A stretch of 64,000 nt of DNA from Bacillus sp. AFS037270 (GCF_002585305.1 NZ_NUNF01000020.1:1-64000); one strand, 5' to 3'. Shown: positions 26,170-35,914, counted from the stretch's first letter. Numbers and translations: made by a program. Notes: generated by a model not told the origin, from the sequence alone.

Positions 26170-26958
26170 ATGATGAAAGTAGTCATTTTAGCGGGAGGAT
26201 TCGGCACTAGAATAAGTGAAGAAACAAAATTAAAACCAAAACCTATGGTTGAAATCGGAGACAAGCCAATACTATGGCATATTATGAAGTTATACTCCAG
26301 TTATGGTTTTAATGAATTTATAATCTGTTTAGGTTATAAAAGTCATGTGATTAAAGAGTATTTCTCCAATTATTTTTTATTTAATTCCGATATTACCTTT
26401 GATTTTCAAAAGGAAAACAAATGTACCATTCACCAGCACTCTACTGAACCATGGAAGATTACCTTAGTTGAAACTGGTTTAAATACCTTGACAGGGGGCC
26501 GGATTAAGAAAATACAGAGGTTTATAGGGGACGAGCCTTTTATGCTAACGTACGGAGATGGAGTGAGTGATGTTAATTTAAAAGAATTAGTTCAGTTTCA
26601 TCACAACCATGGAAAGATTGCTTCAGTAACAGCTACACATCCACCAGGCAGATTTGGCATTCTAACTTTGTCTTCTGGACAAAAGGTAGAAAATTTTCAA
26701 GAAAAAATAGAAGGGGACATGGACTGGATCAATGGAGGCTTCTTTGTATTACAGCCAGAAGTATTTAATTATTTAAATGGTGGGGATCAAACAGTGTTTG
26801 AAAAGGAGCCATTGGAGAACCTTGCTAAGGATGGTCAGCTAATGGCCTTTAAGCACACGGGATTCTGGCATCCAATGGATACTTTAAGGGATAAAGTGTA
26901 TTTGGAAGAGCTTTGGAATAAGGGAAATGCTCCTTGGAAAATATGGGATAAAAAATAA
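26170..26958 (+). CDS. rfbF: glucose-1-phosphate cytidylyltransferase
   Basis: The 262-residue nucleotidyltransferase makes CDP-glucose from CTP and glucose 1-phosphate, the entry to CDP-dideoxyhexoses. The N-terminal motif LAGGFGTRI is followed by the KPKPMVEIGDKPILWHIM segment; MLTYGDGVSDV carries the metal-binding aspartate, and WINGGFFVL and GFWHPMDT are typical of RfbF. It begins at ATG 26170 (an ATG ATG pair) behind aaaaggggga. It heads a six-gene operon, but the usual next enzyme, CDP-glucose 4,6-dehydratase (RfbG), is absent from the window. Confidence 0.9.
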   Translation: MMKVVILAGGFGTRISEETKLKPKPMVEIGDKPILWHIMKLYSSYGFNEFIICLGYKSHVIKEYFSNYFLFNSDITFDFQKENKCTIHQHSTEPWKITLVETGLNTLTGGRIKKIQRFIGDEPFMLTYGDGVSDVNLKELVQFHHNHGKIASVTATHPPGRFGILTLSSGQKVENFQEKIEGDMDWINGGFFVLQPEVFNYLNGGDQTVFEKEPLENLAKDGQLMAFKHTGFWHPMDTLRDKVYLEELWNKGNAPWKIWDKK

Positions 26959-26995
26959 GCGGCAAAAAGTAATCCTTTTAAACCAGGAGGAAAGT

Positions 26996-27919
26996 ATGAA
27001 AATTCTAATTACTGGTTCAACTGGCTTCTTAGGAAGTCATCTAACCAAAGCACTGGTCAATGAAGGTCATGAGGTCATTATTTTAAAAAGAAGCTTTTCA
27101 GATACCTGGAGAATTGCAGATATTTTATCAAGTGTGACAGTTTTTGATGTTGACCAAAGTCCGCTTGAGCAACCTTTTACAGAGTGCGGGCCGATTGATG
27201 TTGTTATTCACACAGCAACGAAATATGACCGTAATGGGGAAAACGCTTCACAATTACTTCATACCAATGTCTTGTTTCCATTAAAGTTATTGGAAACAGC
27301 AGCTGCATTCCAAACAAAAATGTTTATTAACACGGATTCTTTTATTCATAAGAACGATTTAGGCTATCGATATTTACAAGGATATGCATTAACTAAAAAA
27401 CAATTTTTAGAATGGGGAAAGGAGTTTGGTAATTCAGAAAAAATTCACTTTATTAACGTAAGGTTGGAGCACATTTACGGCTCATTCGATAGCCAGACAA
27501 AATTTGTCCCATATATTATGAGAAGCTGTTTAAATAATCTCCCCGAATTACATCTTACTCCAGGGGACCAAAAAAGGGATTTTATTCATATCAACGATGC
27601 AGTTACTGCTTATTCACTGTTAATAAGGCAAAAGATTACGGATGTTCCCTGGTTTAAGGAATATGAATTGGGCACCGGAGAAACTGTAACCGTTCGTAAA
27701 TTTGTAGAAACTATTCATCAAAAGTCTCTTTCTAGAACGGTACTTAAATTTGGCGCCTTGCCTCACCGGGAAAACGAAATAATGGAATCAAAAGCAAATA
27801 ATGAAGACATTAAAAAATTAGGTTGGAAGAATGTAATTAGTCTCGAAAAAGGAATTGAATTCCTTATAGAGGATGAAAAAAATATTCTTCTACCAGAAAA
27901 TGATTCTAATAAAGCATAA
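26996..27919 (+). CDS. NAD-dependent sugar epimerase/reductase (CDP-abequose synthase-like)
   Basis: The 307-residue short-chain dehydrogenase has the nucleotide-binding motif GSTGFLG (7-13) and the catalytic YxxxK as YALTK. NVRLEHIYGSFD and DFIHINDAV fit the extended nucleotide-sugar group. It recalls RfbJ-type 4-reductases that finish CDP-abequose or related sugars, and its position after rfbF agrees. ATG 26996 follows ccaggagg; a longer frame overlapping rfbF lacks support. The exact sugar product cannot be deduced. Confidence 0.8.
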   Translation: MKILITGSTGFLGSHLTKALVNEGHEVIILKRSFSDTWRIADILSSVTVFDVDQSPLEQPFTECGPIDVVIHTATKYDRNGENASQLLHTNVLFPLKLLETAAAFQTKMFINTDSFIHKNDLGYRYLQGYALTKKQFLEWGKEFGNSEKIHFINVRLEHIYGSFDSQTKFVPYIMRSCLNNLPELHLTPGDQKRDFIHINDAVTAYSLLIRQKITDVPWFKEYELGTGETVTVRKFVETIHQKSLSRTVLKFGALPHRENEIMESKANNEDIKKLGWKNVISLEKGIEFLIEDEKNILLPENDSNKA

Positions 27920-27930
27920 GGTGGTTAAAA

Positions 27931-29031
27931 ATGGAGCCTGATAAAAAAAATAAAATTTATCAAACAGATCTTCAGTATATTTATCAAAATCTAAGCGATA
28001 TCGAAAGGGACAAACTTAGGAATTCATCCATTCTAGTAACTGGATGCGGCGGATTTTTAGGTTATTATTTAATGTCTTTTTTAGCTGAATATTCAGACAA
28101 ACTAAACATCAAAAAAATTATTGGAATTGACAATTTTAAACTTGGAAAACCGAAATGGCTTATAGAATTAAGTAAATTGAGTAATAAAATTGAACTTTAC
28201 CCTGTTGACATTACTCAATTTTCTTTGTTCGACCATGAGAAAATTAATGACGTTGATTTCGTTATCCACATGGCTTCAATTGCCTCGCCAACATTCTACA
28301 GAAAATATCCACTTGAAACTATTGATGCAAATGTATTAGGTTTAAGAGCTTTACTTGAGTTTTACAAAAATAAGGAAATTAAAGGAGTATTATTTTTCTC
28401 AAGCAGTGAGGTTTACGGTGACCCAGACCCAAGCTATATTCCTACACCCGAGGATTACAGAGGCAATGTTTCCATGATAGGGCCGCGTGCTTGCTATGAT
28501 GAATCAAAAAGATTTGGGGAGACACTTTGCTATTTATACGCTGAAAAGTTTCAAATGCCAATTTCAATTGTCAGACCATTTAACAGCTTTGGGCCAGGTA
28601 TGAGGCTTAATGATAAACGAGTTCCGGCTGATTTTGCAAAAGCAGTAGTTGAAAATAAGAAGTTAGTTATGTACTCCGATGGTAATCCAACTCGAACATT
28701 CTGTTATGTGGCGGACGCAATCGTCGGTTATCTAAAAGCCTTACTATATGAACCTTTTGATTACTTTAATATAGGAATGGATACACCAGAAATCTCCATA
28801 AAAGAATTGGCTGAAATATATAAAGAGGCAGGTTCAATTATTTACAATTTTAACCAGTCTATAGAATTTAGAGAATCAGAGGAATCAAGTTATTTAACAC
28901 ATAATCCTTCAAGGAGATGTCCAGATATTTCAAAGGCAAAAAAACTTTTAGGCTATGCTCCTTCTATTTCTGTTGTTGAAGGGGTACATCGCTTTTTGTC
29001 CTTTTTGAAGGAAGGGGGAGAAATCCATTGA
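27931..29031 (+). CDS. UDP-glucuronate decarboxylase-like epimerase
   Basis: The 366-residue extended short-chain dehydrogenase has VTGCGGFLG near residues 35-43 and the decarboxylase-group landmarks HMASIASPTFYRKYPLET and GPRACYDESKR, the latter carrying the catalytic YxxxK. These resemble UDP-xylose synthase, which converts UDP-glucuronate to UDP-xylose. The following gene would supply UDP-glucuronate, which supports the call. An N-terminal extension of about 30 residues precedes the Rossmann fold. Its stop overlaps the TTG start of the next gene by four bases. Confidence 0.8.
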   Translation: MEPDKKNKIYQTDLQYIYQNLSDIERDKLRNSSILVTGCGGFLGYYLMSFLAEYSDKLNIKKIIGIDNFKLGKPKWLIELSKLSNKIELYPVDITQFSLFDHEKINDVDFVIHMASIASPTFYRKYPLETIDANVLGLRALLEFYKNKEIKGVLFFSSSEVYGDPDPSYIPTPEDYRGNVSMIGPRACYDESKRFGETLCYLYAEKFQMPISIVRPFNSFGPGMRLNDKRVPADFAKAVVENKKLVMYSDGNPTRTFCYVADAIVGYLKALLYEPFDYFNIGMDTPEISIKELAEIYKEAGSIIYNFNQSIEFRESEESSYLTHNPSRRCPDISKAKKLLGYAPSISVVEGVHRFLSFLKEGGEIH

Positions 29032-30281
29032 TTACTGTAATTGGACTAGGCTTTGTAGGCCTGACAACGGCTCTAGGCTTTAGTGATAAAGGATATAAAG
29101 TTTATGGTTACGATATTGATCAAAAGAAAAAAGAGCAGTTAACAAAGGGATATATTCCCTTTTATGAACCATATCTCGATAAGAAACTAAACGAGCACTT
29201 AAACAAAAACTTTGTTATGGTTGACGATTTACAACTAGCTGTAGAAAACAGTGAAGTGATCTTCCTTTGTGTAGGAACTCCGAGTAAAACAGATGGAAGT
29301 GCTGATTTAGGTTACATTTTGGAGGCAATCAAAAGTGTTGTTGCCTATATAAAAAAGCCGGAATATAAAGTGTTAGTGATTAAATCCACTATACCACCAT
29401 CTGCAACAAGCAAAAGCATTAAAGCCTTTATCGAAAGCCTTGGTTTTAAGGTAGGTATCGATATAGGATTAACCAATAATCCTGAATTTTTGAGAGAGGG
29501 ATATGCTTGGGATGATTTTATGAAGCCGGATCGAATTGTTATTGGTCAGGAAGATGATAAAAGTGGACAAATAGTAGAAAAAATTTATCAGTCCTTTGAT
29601 GCCCCAATTTATAGGGTTACTTTAAATTCTGCTGAATTTATTAAATATTTGTCTAACACCTTATTGGCAACCCTCATTAGTTTTGCAAATGAACAATCAT
29701 TGATTGCCAGATCAATAGGTGACATTGATATAAAAAAAGCTTTTCAAATTTTGCATCTTGATAAAAGGTGGTTTGGTACACCGGCTAGCATGACTTCGTA
29801 TGTTTACCCAGGTTGTGGATTTGGAGGATACTGTCTGCCAAAAGATACAGCGGCATTAGTTAACGAGTCGTTAAAGAACTCTTACTCTCCAGAAATACTA
29901 ATGAGTACTTTAAATGTAAATAAAGGGATAAAAGAGTTTATTGTCAATGATATCGCAGGTAAAGTGAAGGAAAAAGAAAAGATTGGAATTCTAGGGTTAG
30001 CATTTAAACCGAATTCAAATGATGTAAGAGATACACCAGCAAAAGCAATAATTGAACTACTTATACAAAGAGGATACAACAATCTAGTTGCTTATGACCC
30101 AATGGCAATGGAAGAATTTAAAGAAAACTACACACTTCCGATTGAATATTCGTCTAACTTAAATTCGCTGCTCTCTAAAGTAGATCATGTTGTTATTTTA
30201 ACATCCTGGGATGAATTTATAAAAAACGAAGAACCAATAAAAAAGAAACAAGTGTTTGACTATCGTTATCTATACAATTAG
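29028..30281 (+). CDS. UDP-glucose/nucleotide-sugar 6-dehydrogenase
   Basis: The 417-residue NAD-dependent dehydrogenase oxidises the C6 alcohol of a UDP-sugar to the acid. It shows GLGFVGL (5-11), the FLCVGTPSKTDGSADL segment, NPEFLREGYAWDDFMKPDR and the catalytic cysteine in GCGFGGYCLPKD (about 268). LGLAFKPNSNDVRDTP marks the C-terminal domain. It probably feeds UDP-glucuronate to the decarboxylase-like enzyme before it. TTG 29028 lies in a TTGA overlap with that gene, preceded by aaggggga. Confidence 0.88.
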   Translation: MITVIGLGFVGLTTALGFSDKGYKVYGYDIDQKKKEQLTKGYIPFYEPYLDKKLNEHLNKNFVMVDDLQLAVENSEVIFLCVGTPSKTDGSADLGYILEAIKSVVAYIKKPEYKVLVIKSTIPPSATSKSIKAFIESLGFKVGIDIGLTNNPEFLREGYAWDDFMKPDRIVIGQEDDKSGQIVEKIYQSFDAPIYRVTLNSAEFIKYLSNTLLATLISFANEQSLIARSIGDIDIKKAFQILHLDKRWFGTPASMTSYVYPGCGFGGYCLPKDTAALVNESLKNSYSPEILMSTLNVNKGIKEFIVNDIAGKVKEKEKIGILGLAFKPNSNDVRDTPAKAIIELLIQRGYNNLVAYDPMAMEEFKENYTLPIEYSSNLNSLLSKVDHVVILTSWDEFIKNEEPIKKKQVFDYRYLYN

Positions 30282-30325
30282 TTAATTTCCATGTAATTAC
30301 GATGGGAAAAGGAGTGGTTTAATGT

Positions 30326-31117
30326 ATGACGAAAAAAAAGGACAAATCTAAGAAGGATAAAGTTAATACTGGGGCAAAAGTTATTAAACCTATTCGTTAT
30401 ACGGGAGATAAGCGGTTTCTCGTTATGGCTAGAGTTGGGGATTCCTCGCTCCATAAAGAGTGGTTAGAGCCAATAGAGCATAAAAACTTTGACTTATACC
30501 TTGAATATTATGGTGATGGACAAAATGATTACAAAAATGATTGTGAGTTTTATGCTAAGGCAAAAGAGACAAAATGGCCAAGATTTTACGAGGTCATTAA
30601 AGAATATGGAGACGAGATTTTTAAATATGATGCTATATGGATGCCTGATGATGATATAAGTACCAATTGTTCAAACATTAATAAAATGTTTGATATCTTC
30701 ATGCAGTATAACTTATCCTTAGCGCAACCTGCTTTAACAAAGGATTCCTATTATTCTCATAAGATTACAATAAGAAAGCATAAATATTTTCTGCGCTATA
30801 CAAAATTTGTAGAAGTAATGGTTCCAATCTTTTCAAGAGAAGCTCTGCAATTATGCTGGGATTCATTTCGAAAAAGTAAATCGGGCTGGGGACTAGATAG
30901 CATCTGGCCGAAATTATTAGGCTTTCCAAATGATAAAATGGCGATTATTGATGAAATACGTGTAAAACATACTAGGCCTGTTGGAGGGGGGACATTATAT
31001 AAGGATATTCAAGGTTCTGCTTATGAAGAACTAGATCGTGTTTGTGAAGAATATGGGCTTACTGAACAATATGATTTTAATGTTTATGGTAAGATTCGAA
31101 AAGAAAAGGACAAATAA
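30326..31117 (+). CDS. DUF707-family putative glycosyltransferase
   Basis: The 263-residue protein begins with a lysine-rich segment (KKKDKSKKDK), then VMARVGDSSLHKEW and WMPDDDIST near residues 110-118. The DDD motif with a GT-A-like layout is typical of DUF707 and suggests a metal-dependent sugar transferase, though no member's reaction is known to me. It is the only glycosyltransferase-like gene in the operon and so the likely user of the CDP/UDP-sugars. It starts at ATG 30326 behind aaaaggag. Confidence 0.75.
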   Translation: MTKKKDKSKKDKVNTGAKVIKPIRYTGDKRFLVMARVGDSSLHKEWLEPIEHKNFDLYLEYYGDGQNDYKNDCEFYAKAKETKWPRFYEVIKEYGDEIFKYDAIWMPDDDISTNCSNINKMFDIFMQYNLSLAQPALTKDSYYSHKITIRKHKYFLRYTKFVEVMVPIFSREALQLCWDSFRKSKSGWGLDSIWPKLLGFPNDKMAIIDEIRVKHTRPVGGGTLYKDIQGSAYEELDRVCEEYGLTEQYDFNVYGKIRKEKDK

Positions 31118-31185
31118 TCAAACGAAGTTTTATTATTCCGGGCACAGTTGTCTGCAAAATCAATATGAACATTGGGAGGGATTAT

Positions 31186-32160
31186 GTGTCCAGTGAACAA
31201 ACGAATACAATAAAAGATATTTATGGATATGAAATAACAGTAGACGAAATTCAATGGGTATGCAAACAGCACGATTTAGGGGATATTAAGAAAATCTATG
31301 GTGTTCTTGGTGGAAAAAACAATGTACCGATCTTAGTAGAAACAAATAAAGGAAAATATGTTTTGCGATATGTAACCTATGCTGCCTCTAAGGAACGAAT
31401 AAATGATATTGAGGATATTATATTATGTCTCAATAAGGCTTCTCTACCTGCTGTAAATGCAATTAAAGATAGATTAGGTGAAAATTATACATTTACTAAT
31501 AATAGAATGGTTCAGGTGTATCCTTTTATAAATGGTGTAAAATTTAAATTTAGGCCTGAACAGATTAAAGCAAATGCGAAAGTGCTTAAAGAGTTTCATA
31601 ACGCTCTAAAATTATACAAGCCGGACCCTTTACCCGATAACCCCATCTCCCTTACGGAAGAATACCTCCAAAAAAGATTATGCCGATTATACAAAAATAA
31701 AGAATCCATATCAGAATCCTCATTATCTAGAATAAACTCCTTATATTCTACTATAATCAACCATTGGAGGGAGGCTGACAAAAATAATTTAGAAGAAACC
31801 ATTATCCATTGTGATTGGCATCCTTGGAACCTTCTTTATCATGAGGATGGCTCTGTTGCTTGTATCCTAGACATGGATCATGTTCAGCCCGGAAATCGGA
31901 TCTATGATGTAGCATATTTTATCTATTGGATTTTAAAATTTAACTCCGATAAACAAAAAAGACAAATATATATGGAGATGTTTTTAGATGGGTATGGCAG
32001 ATTGACACCTGAAGAAGAGAGAATCTTACCATTAGAAGTTTCAAAAATTGCGTTAAACATTATTATAAAAGACGTATTAAAAGCAGAGAAGGAATTAAAA
32101 GAAACTGAGCCTCTCATTCAATATCTCCTTAGTCACATAGGAAAAGGATTCTTACATTAA
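31186..32160 (+). CDS. APH/choline-kinase-type phosphotransferase (CotS-like)
   Basis: The 324-residue protein has the kinase core of the aminoglycoside phosphotransferase/CotS group: VLRYVTY near the lysine loop, HCDWHPWNLLYHEDG with the catalytic aspartate, and CILDMDHVQPGN with the metal-binding aspartate. Related proteins are bound to bacillus spore coats. GTG 31186 fits a gggagg seven bases upstream; an in-frame ATG at 31165 would put the ribosome site inside the gene. It closes the sugar operon, so phosphorylation of a sugar, polyol or glycan is possible. Confidence 0.8.
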   Translation: MSSEQTNTIKDIYGYEITVDEIQWVCKQHDLGDIKKIYGVLGGKNNVPILVETNKGKYVLRYVTYAASKERINDIEDIILCLNKASLPAVNAIKDRLGENYTFTNNRMVQVYPFINGVKFKFRPEQIKANAKVLKEFHNALKLYKPDPLPDNPISLTEEYLQKRLCRLYKNKESISESSLSRINSLYSTIINHWREADKNNLEETIIHCDWHPWNLLYHEDGSVACILDMDHVQPGNRIYDVAYFIYWILKFNSDKQKRQIYMEMFLDGYGRLTPEEERILPLEVSKIALNIIIKDVLKAEKELKETEPLIQYLLSHIGKGFLH

Positions 32161-32535
32161 ACACCAATTTCTTATATAGGACTCTATTGAAATGATTTTT
32201 AGACTTTGTCAAATACGTCAGCAGAAAAGGTCACTGGTTCATCAACACAGTTCTCCTTTGGGGGGCAAATGGAAGAAAAGGAGGTTTACATAAACCTCTT
32301 CAATACTTGTTTAATGCAATAAAAAATGAGAAACTGGTCACTAACCGCACGGTGAATTTATCACTGTGCGGTTATTTATCGATTCATGAAATTTTGGAAA
32401 ATCAAGAAACATTTCTGTGATATGAAAAAAATTGGGGCGTCCTTGTGCGTGAGTGTATTGGTCTATATGCAGAAAACTATACTTTCATGAAAAAATCATT
32501 TACCGAGAAAAACGTAACTAGTTTATAATATAAGG
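32161..32535. other. gap before the Wadjet operon
   Basis: A 13-bp hairpin (aaccgcacggtga/tcactgtgcggtt, 32343-32373, one G-T pair, loop attta) stands mid-gap without a T run. The segment ggaggttta-ca-taaacctc near 32280-32298 can fold too. A probable promoter for jetD lies at 32500-32529. No gene is seen. Confidence 0.5.
32500..32529 (+). promoter_or_regulatory. probable sigma-A promoter of the jet operon
   Basis: TATAAT at 32524-32529 is a perfect -10 box; TTACCG at 32500-32505 is a weak -35 with an 18-base spacer. Transcription would begin near 32536. Confidence 0.5.
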
Positions 32536-33666
32536 ATGCCCAAATTTGATAGTAGGAGTCAATTTCCTACAACGCTTAGTAGATTTAAGAAGGTGATTAC
32601 AATCAATATCATTGAAACAAGGGTGAGAAGTTTTATTGAAGATATCCAACACCCTAAACAAAAAAAGAAAATAAATATTAATGATTTGGAAATTCAGTTG
32701 CGTAAGCTTTTGGATGATTATTTTGAAATGGATGGTTATTCGTTGTTTTATCGTACAATCGAAACATTGCAAGCTGAGGGACAACTGACCCCTATTACAA
32801 ATAATCAATACAATGGAAGGACACCGGCGCTTGCCTTATACTACTGGGTTAATATTAAAGCTCAGGCAGCCAAATGGGATCGTCTCGCGATGATGAAACT
32901 AGGAGATCTGTTTGATTTTTCCTATTATGAACGGCATCCCGAATGGCAAACGGTAGAGGAATGGAGTCGAATCCAGAATCTTTATACTTTTCTAAAGTCC
33001 AGTCAGGAACGGGAAATCGTGTCAGTCGAAGAAAGAAGCCTCGAGCTCTTTGGTCATGAAAAATTCTTGCTAGACGGAGATAGTTTCCCTGAAGGAAAAG
33101 GTTTTTTAGCTAGAATTGGAGTTTCAGAAGAGCAACTAAAAATGGTGAACTACGGGGAGCCTTTTGTATTTTGGATGAAACAAGGGAAAGAACTAAAAGA
33201 TATTCAGCGGGTCCTAATTGTTGAAAATTTATCTTTCTTTCATACTTCCATCAAGTTATTGGAAGTAAATGAACTCGATTATGAACCTGAACTGATTATT
33301 TACGGTGAAGGGACTAAGATTGAACGGAGCTTCTCTTTTTTCTTCCGAATGTTTCCAACTAAACCCTATCTTTTCTATTACGCAGGAGATCTTGATGCCG
33401 CCGGATACGGTATTCTCATTCGCTTAATCGAAAAGTACCCAGATTGCTGTATCCAGCCCGCCTTGAAAATTTACCGCAAAATGCTTGATTGTCTAGAACA
33501 AAGGAATGACCAGAAAATGGGCCAGACACAAAACACCCAATACCGTGATCTATTTTTTCAATGGTTTACTGAAGAGGAGCAGGCGCTATTACGGCAATTA
33601 TGGCAGGACAATAAACGAATAGCTCAAGAAGTATTAACAATCGAATCATGGAGGAGATGGAAGTGA
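32536..33666 (+). CDS. jetD: Wadjet protein JetD (TOPRIM nuclease)
   Basis: The frame encodes 376 residues. The C-terminal TOPRIM domain shows VLIVENLSF (glutamate near 233) and YYAGDLDAAGYG (metal-binding aspartates near 284 and 286). In Wadjet systems JetD cleaves circular DNA that JetABC has extruded into a loop, which removes plasmids. The start is uncertain: ATG 32536 sits at the predicted transcription start with no leader, GTG 32593 is in frame, and the best ribosome site (aagaaggtgat, about 32588-32598) stands before non-standard codons. JetA overlaps its stop. JetD first is the order I associate with type II/III systems. Confidence 0.88.
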   Translation: MPKFDSRSQFPTTLSRFKKVITINIIETRVRSFIEDIQHPKQKKKININDLEIQLRKLLDDYFEMDGYSLFYRTIETLQAEGQLTPITNNQYNGRTPALALYYWVNIKAQAAKWDRLAMMKLGDLFDFSYYERHPEWQTVEEWSRIQNLYTFLKSSQEREIVSVEERSLELFGHEKFLLDGDSFPEGKGFLARIGVSEEQLKMVNYGEPFVFWMKQGKELKDIQRVLIVENLSFFHTSIKLLEVNELDYEPELIIYGEGTKIERSFSFFFRMFPTKPYLFYYAGDLDAAGYGILIRLIEKYPDCCIQPALKIYRKMLDCLEQRNDQKMGQTQNTQYRDLFFQWFTEEEQALLRQLWQDNKRIAQEVLTIESWRRWK

Positions 33667-35168
33667 ACGAATCATGGGAAGGATTCGCCCAGCGTATGCA
33701 ACGGTTAAATCCGCTATTTGAGCTCGGGAGGGGAATGGAAGTAGGGGAGCTGAAGCCCTATATCCAAACGATTCTCATGCAAGTGCTCCTCACCATCTTT
33801 TATCGAGAATTAAACGATGATGATCATAGACGCAAAGCAGATATCAAGTATATGGTAGGAGATTCCATCAAGCAAATGAGGCTCTTAGCAGACGATAAGC
33901 AAATTGAACGGATTACAAGTGGGCTTTTATATCAGGGAAAAGAAGAGTATAGTAAACCGTTTGAAGCCTTATATTACGATGAAATAAGACAATCTTGGGA
34001 AACTCAGGTCTTCCGCTATGTCACAATGGATGAATTATATACGAATCTAGAGATGGGCGGGTCAATTGTTTATAAACTCACGGATGTAGCTCAGGAAATG
34101 ATTTTTATGAGCAGGGAAATGGCTGAGGAGTTCTCCATCACAATTGAACAACTCTATAGTATGCAGCTGATTAAAAACGGTAATTTTCGAAAAGCTACTC
34201 GAAACCTCGATCACCTCATTTCACGAGTAAACCGCTTAATGGCAAATGAATTTACCTTTCAAAAGGAAATGATTAACAATCCCAAAATCTTATTGATGGA
34301 AGAAGAATGGCAAAGGGCCGACAATCGTGTTGAAATTGAAAAGCAATTTGAAGAAGAAAAAAATCACTTCCGTACAATCACTAGTATGATAGAAAAAACA
34401 AAACGAAGGAATGAAAAAGATGATTTGATTCAGAAGGAACTCATTCTTCTTCAAGAAAAAATTGGCCATACAAGGCAATTGCATGATCGTTTTGCTAAGC
34501 TAGTTATTCAGAATATCTCCTATGAGATGAAATTAAAAGCGGAGAACCCTTCATTGTTCTGGGAAAACAGCTTGGTTTCATTTCGTGAGCATTTTTATGA
34601 AAATTGGTTAATGAAGGAAGGCGTTCAAGGTTTTAACGAAATAGAACGAGTGCTTTCTCCTATATTTTCACCGAAGAATGAGTTTATTTTGCCGCTTGAT
34701 TGGATTTGGGGTGAACAAGAATTTAATGAAACCCTACAAACGGACATTGTAATCGAAGATGAGGTGGAAGAAACCATTACTCGTAAGCGAGTAACAAATT
34801 GGGATTCTGTTATTAAGGCATGGAGTTATGTTTTTCAATATTTACAAACATACGGAGAGTTTTCTTTAGCTGATTTAGTAGAGTTGCCATTAGAAGTACA
34901 GGATCTATGGTTTGAGGAATCTGAAACGATTGATTTATGGATGATGTTTGATAAAAAGCCGCTGAAGGTTCAAGTACTGCATCGAAAAGAAGATACATTA
35001 AGCGATGAGAGGGAAATTCTTCTTTATAAACTAATGATGGAGTATCCGCAATTTCAAGTGTTTGAAGGCTTAAAGATCTTTACATCATTTGATCATCGGG
35101 CTGAACCATTTACCTGGTACAGAATGAAAATAACCCCATTTAAAATATGTGTAGAGGAGGAGAAATGA
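33663..35168 (+). CDS. jetA: Wadjet protein JetA (kleisin-like)
   Basis: The 501-residue protein matches my recollection of the JetA family of Wadjet type III (formerly DUF5716). It is the kleisin-type subunit that bridges the heads of the JetC motor and binds JetB. N- and C-terminal winged-helix-like regions flank a charged coiled-coil stretch (about 215-275, EEEKNHFRTITSMIEKTKRR). GTG 33663 overlaps the jetD stop as GTGA and follows ggaggag at the right distance; ATG 33648 would be inside that ribosome site. The four-gene linkage supports the call more than any single motif. Confidence 0.85.
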   Translation: MNESWEGFAQRMQRLNPLFELGRGMEVGELKPYIQTILMQVLLTIFYRELNDDDHRRKADIKYMVGDSIKQMRLLADDKQIERITSGLLYQGKEEYSKPFEALYYDEIRQSWETQVFRYVTMDELYTNLEMGGSIVYKLTDVAQEMIFMSREMAEEFSITIEQLYSMQLIKNGNFRKATRNLDHLISRVNRLMANEFTFQKEMINNPKILLMEEEWQRADNRVEIEKQFEEEKNHFRTITSMIEKTKRRNEKDDLIQKELILLQEKIGHTRQLHDRFAKLVIQNISYEMKLKAENPSLFWENSLVSFREHFYENWLMKEGVQGFNEIERVLSPIFSPKNEFILPLDWIWGEQEFNETLQTDIVIEDEVEETITRKRVTNWDSVIKAWSYVFQYLQTYGEFSLADLVELPLEVQDLWFEESETIDLWMMFDKKPLKVQVLHRKEDTLSDEREILLYKLMMEYPQFQVFEGLKIFTSFDHRAEPFTWYRMKITPFKICVEEEK

Positions 35169-35914
35169 TGAATGCAGAAACGATTAAAAGAGCATCAGCT
35201 GTCTATTTCACACTCTTAAAAGATAAAGTAATTGACGAAAATAGTGAACACTTCCAGGCTTATTTTAATCCGGAAGTGAGGCAGACCGTTCTTTTATTAG
35301 CGGACGAATCAGGTACATATATCATTGAGTCACCAAAGCGCATCCAATTAGTGGTCCAGCCAACCGGTTCTGTCTTTGCGACGAATTTTACTCATTTGAA
35401 AGAAAAACATCGGCAGGTTGAAACGAAGAAACACTTTCATCTTATGAGCGTTGTCATTATGTCATTTTTGGCAGCAATTGACCGTAACCAAGCGGCAAAA
35501 ATTCGCACAAAGCGGGAAGGAATCAGCTACTACGCATTAGAGCGGCAAGTGAACGATCTAATAATGAATTGGGATAGCATTCTTAAAGCGAAACCTGCCT
35601 TTGGGGAAGAAGAAAGAATTGATATGAAAGAAGTAGTGACCACATGGAAATACATGGAGGTCGACACGGAGGATTATGCTGTTAAAAAAGGTAATAGACG
35701 AACCAGAATTGGGCTAATTGCAGGTGCGATGCGTTTATTAGAGACGGAGGGGCTAATTGTTATTCTTGACCGGGACGATATTCCAAAGGCGATTCCGAAA
35801 CAAGAGCTTTTTGAGCGAATTGAGTACTTGTATCACGATTATGATCGTTATGAATTATTTAAAAAATTAATGACTTCAGAGGAGGGTGAGCATGCCGAAA
35901 ATCCATCGAATTAG
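35165..35914 (+). CDS. jetB: Wadjet protein JetB (KITE subunit)
   Basis: The 249-residue protein has a largely helical, winged-helix-like composition and the size of the DUF6063-type JetB of Wadjet type III. KITE subunits bind the kleisin and DNA within the JetABC motor. ATG 35165 overlaps the jetA stop as ATGA behind gaggagg. Its 3' end overlaps jetC by 23 bases. The identification rests on order, size and overlap. Confidence 0.82.
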   Translation: MMNAETIKRASAVYFTLLKDKVIDENSEHFQAYFNPEVRQTVLLLADESGTYIIESPKRIQLVVQPTGSVFATNFTHLKEKHRQVETKKHFHLMSVVIMSFLAAIDRNQAAKIRTKREGISYYALERQVNDLIMNWDSILKAKPAFGEEERIDMKEVVTTWKYMEVDTEDYAVKKGNRRTRIGLIAGAMRLLETEGLIVILDRDDIPKAIPKQELFERIEYLYHDYDRYELFKKLMTSEEGEHAENPSN

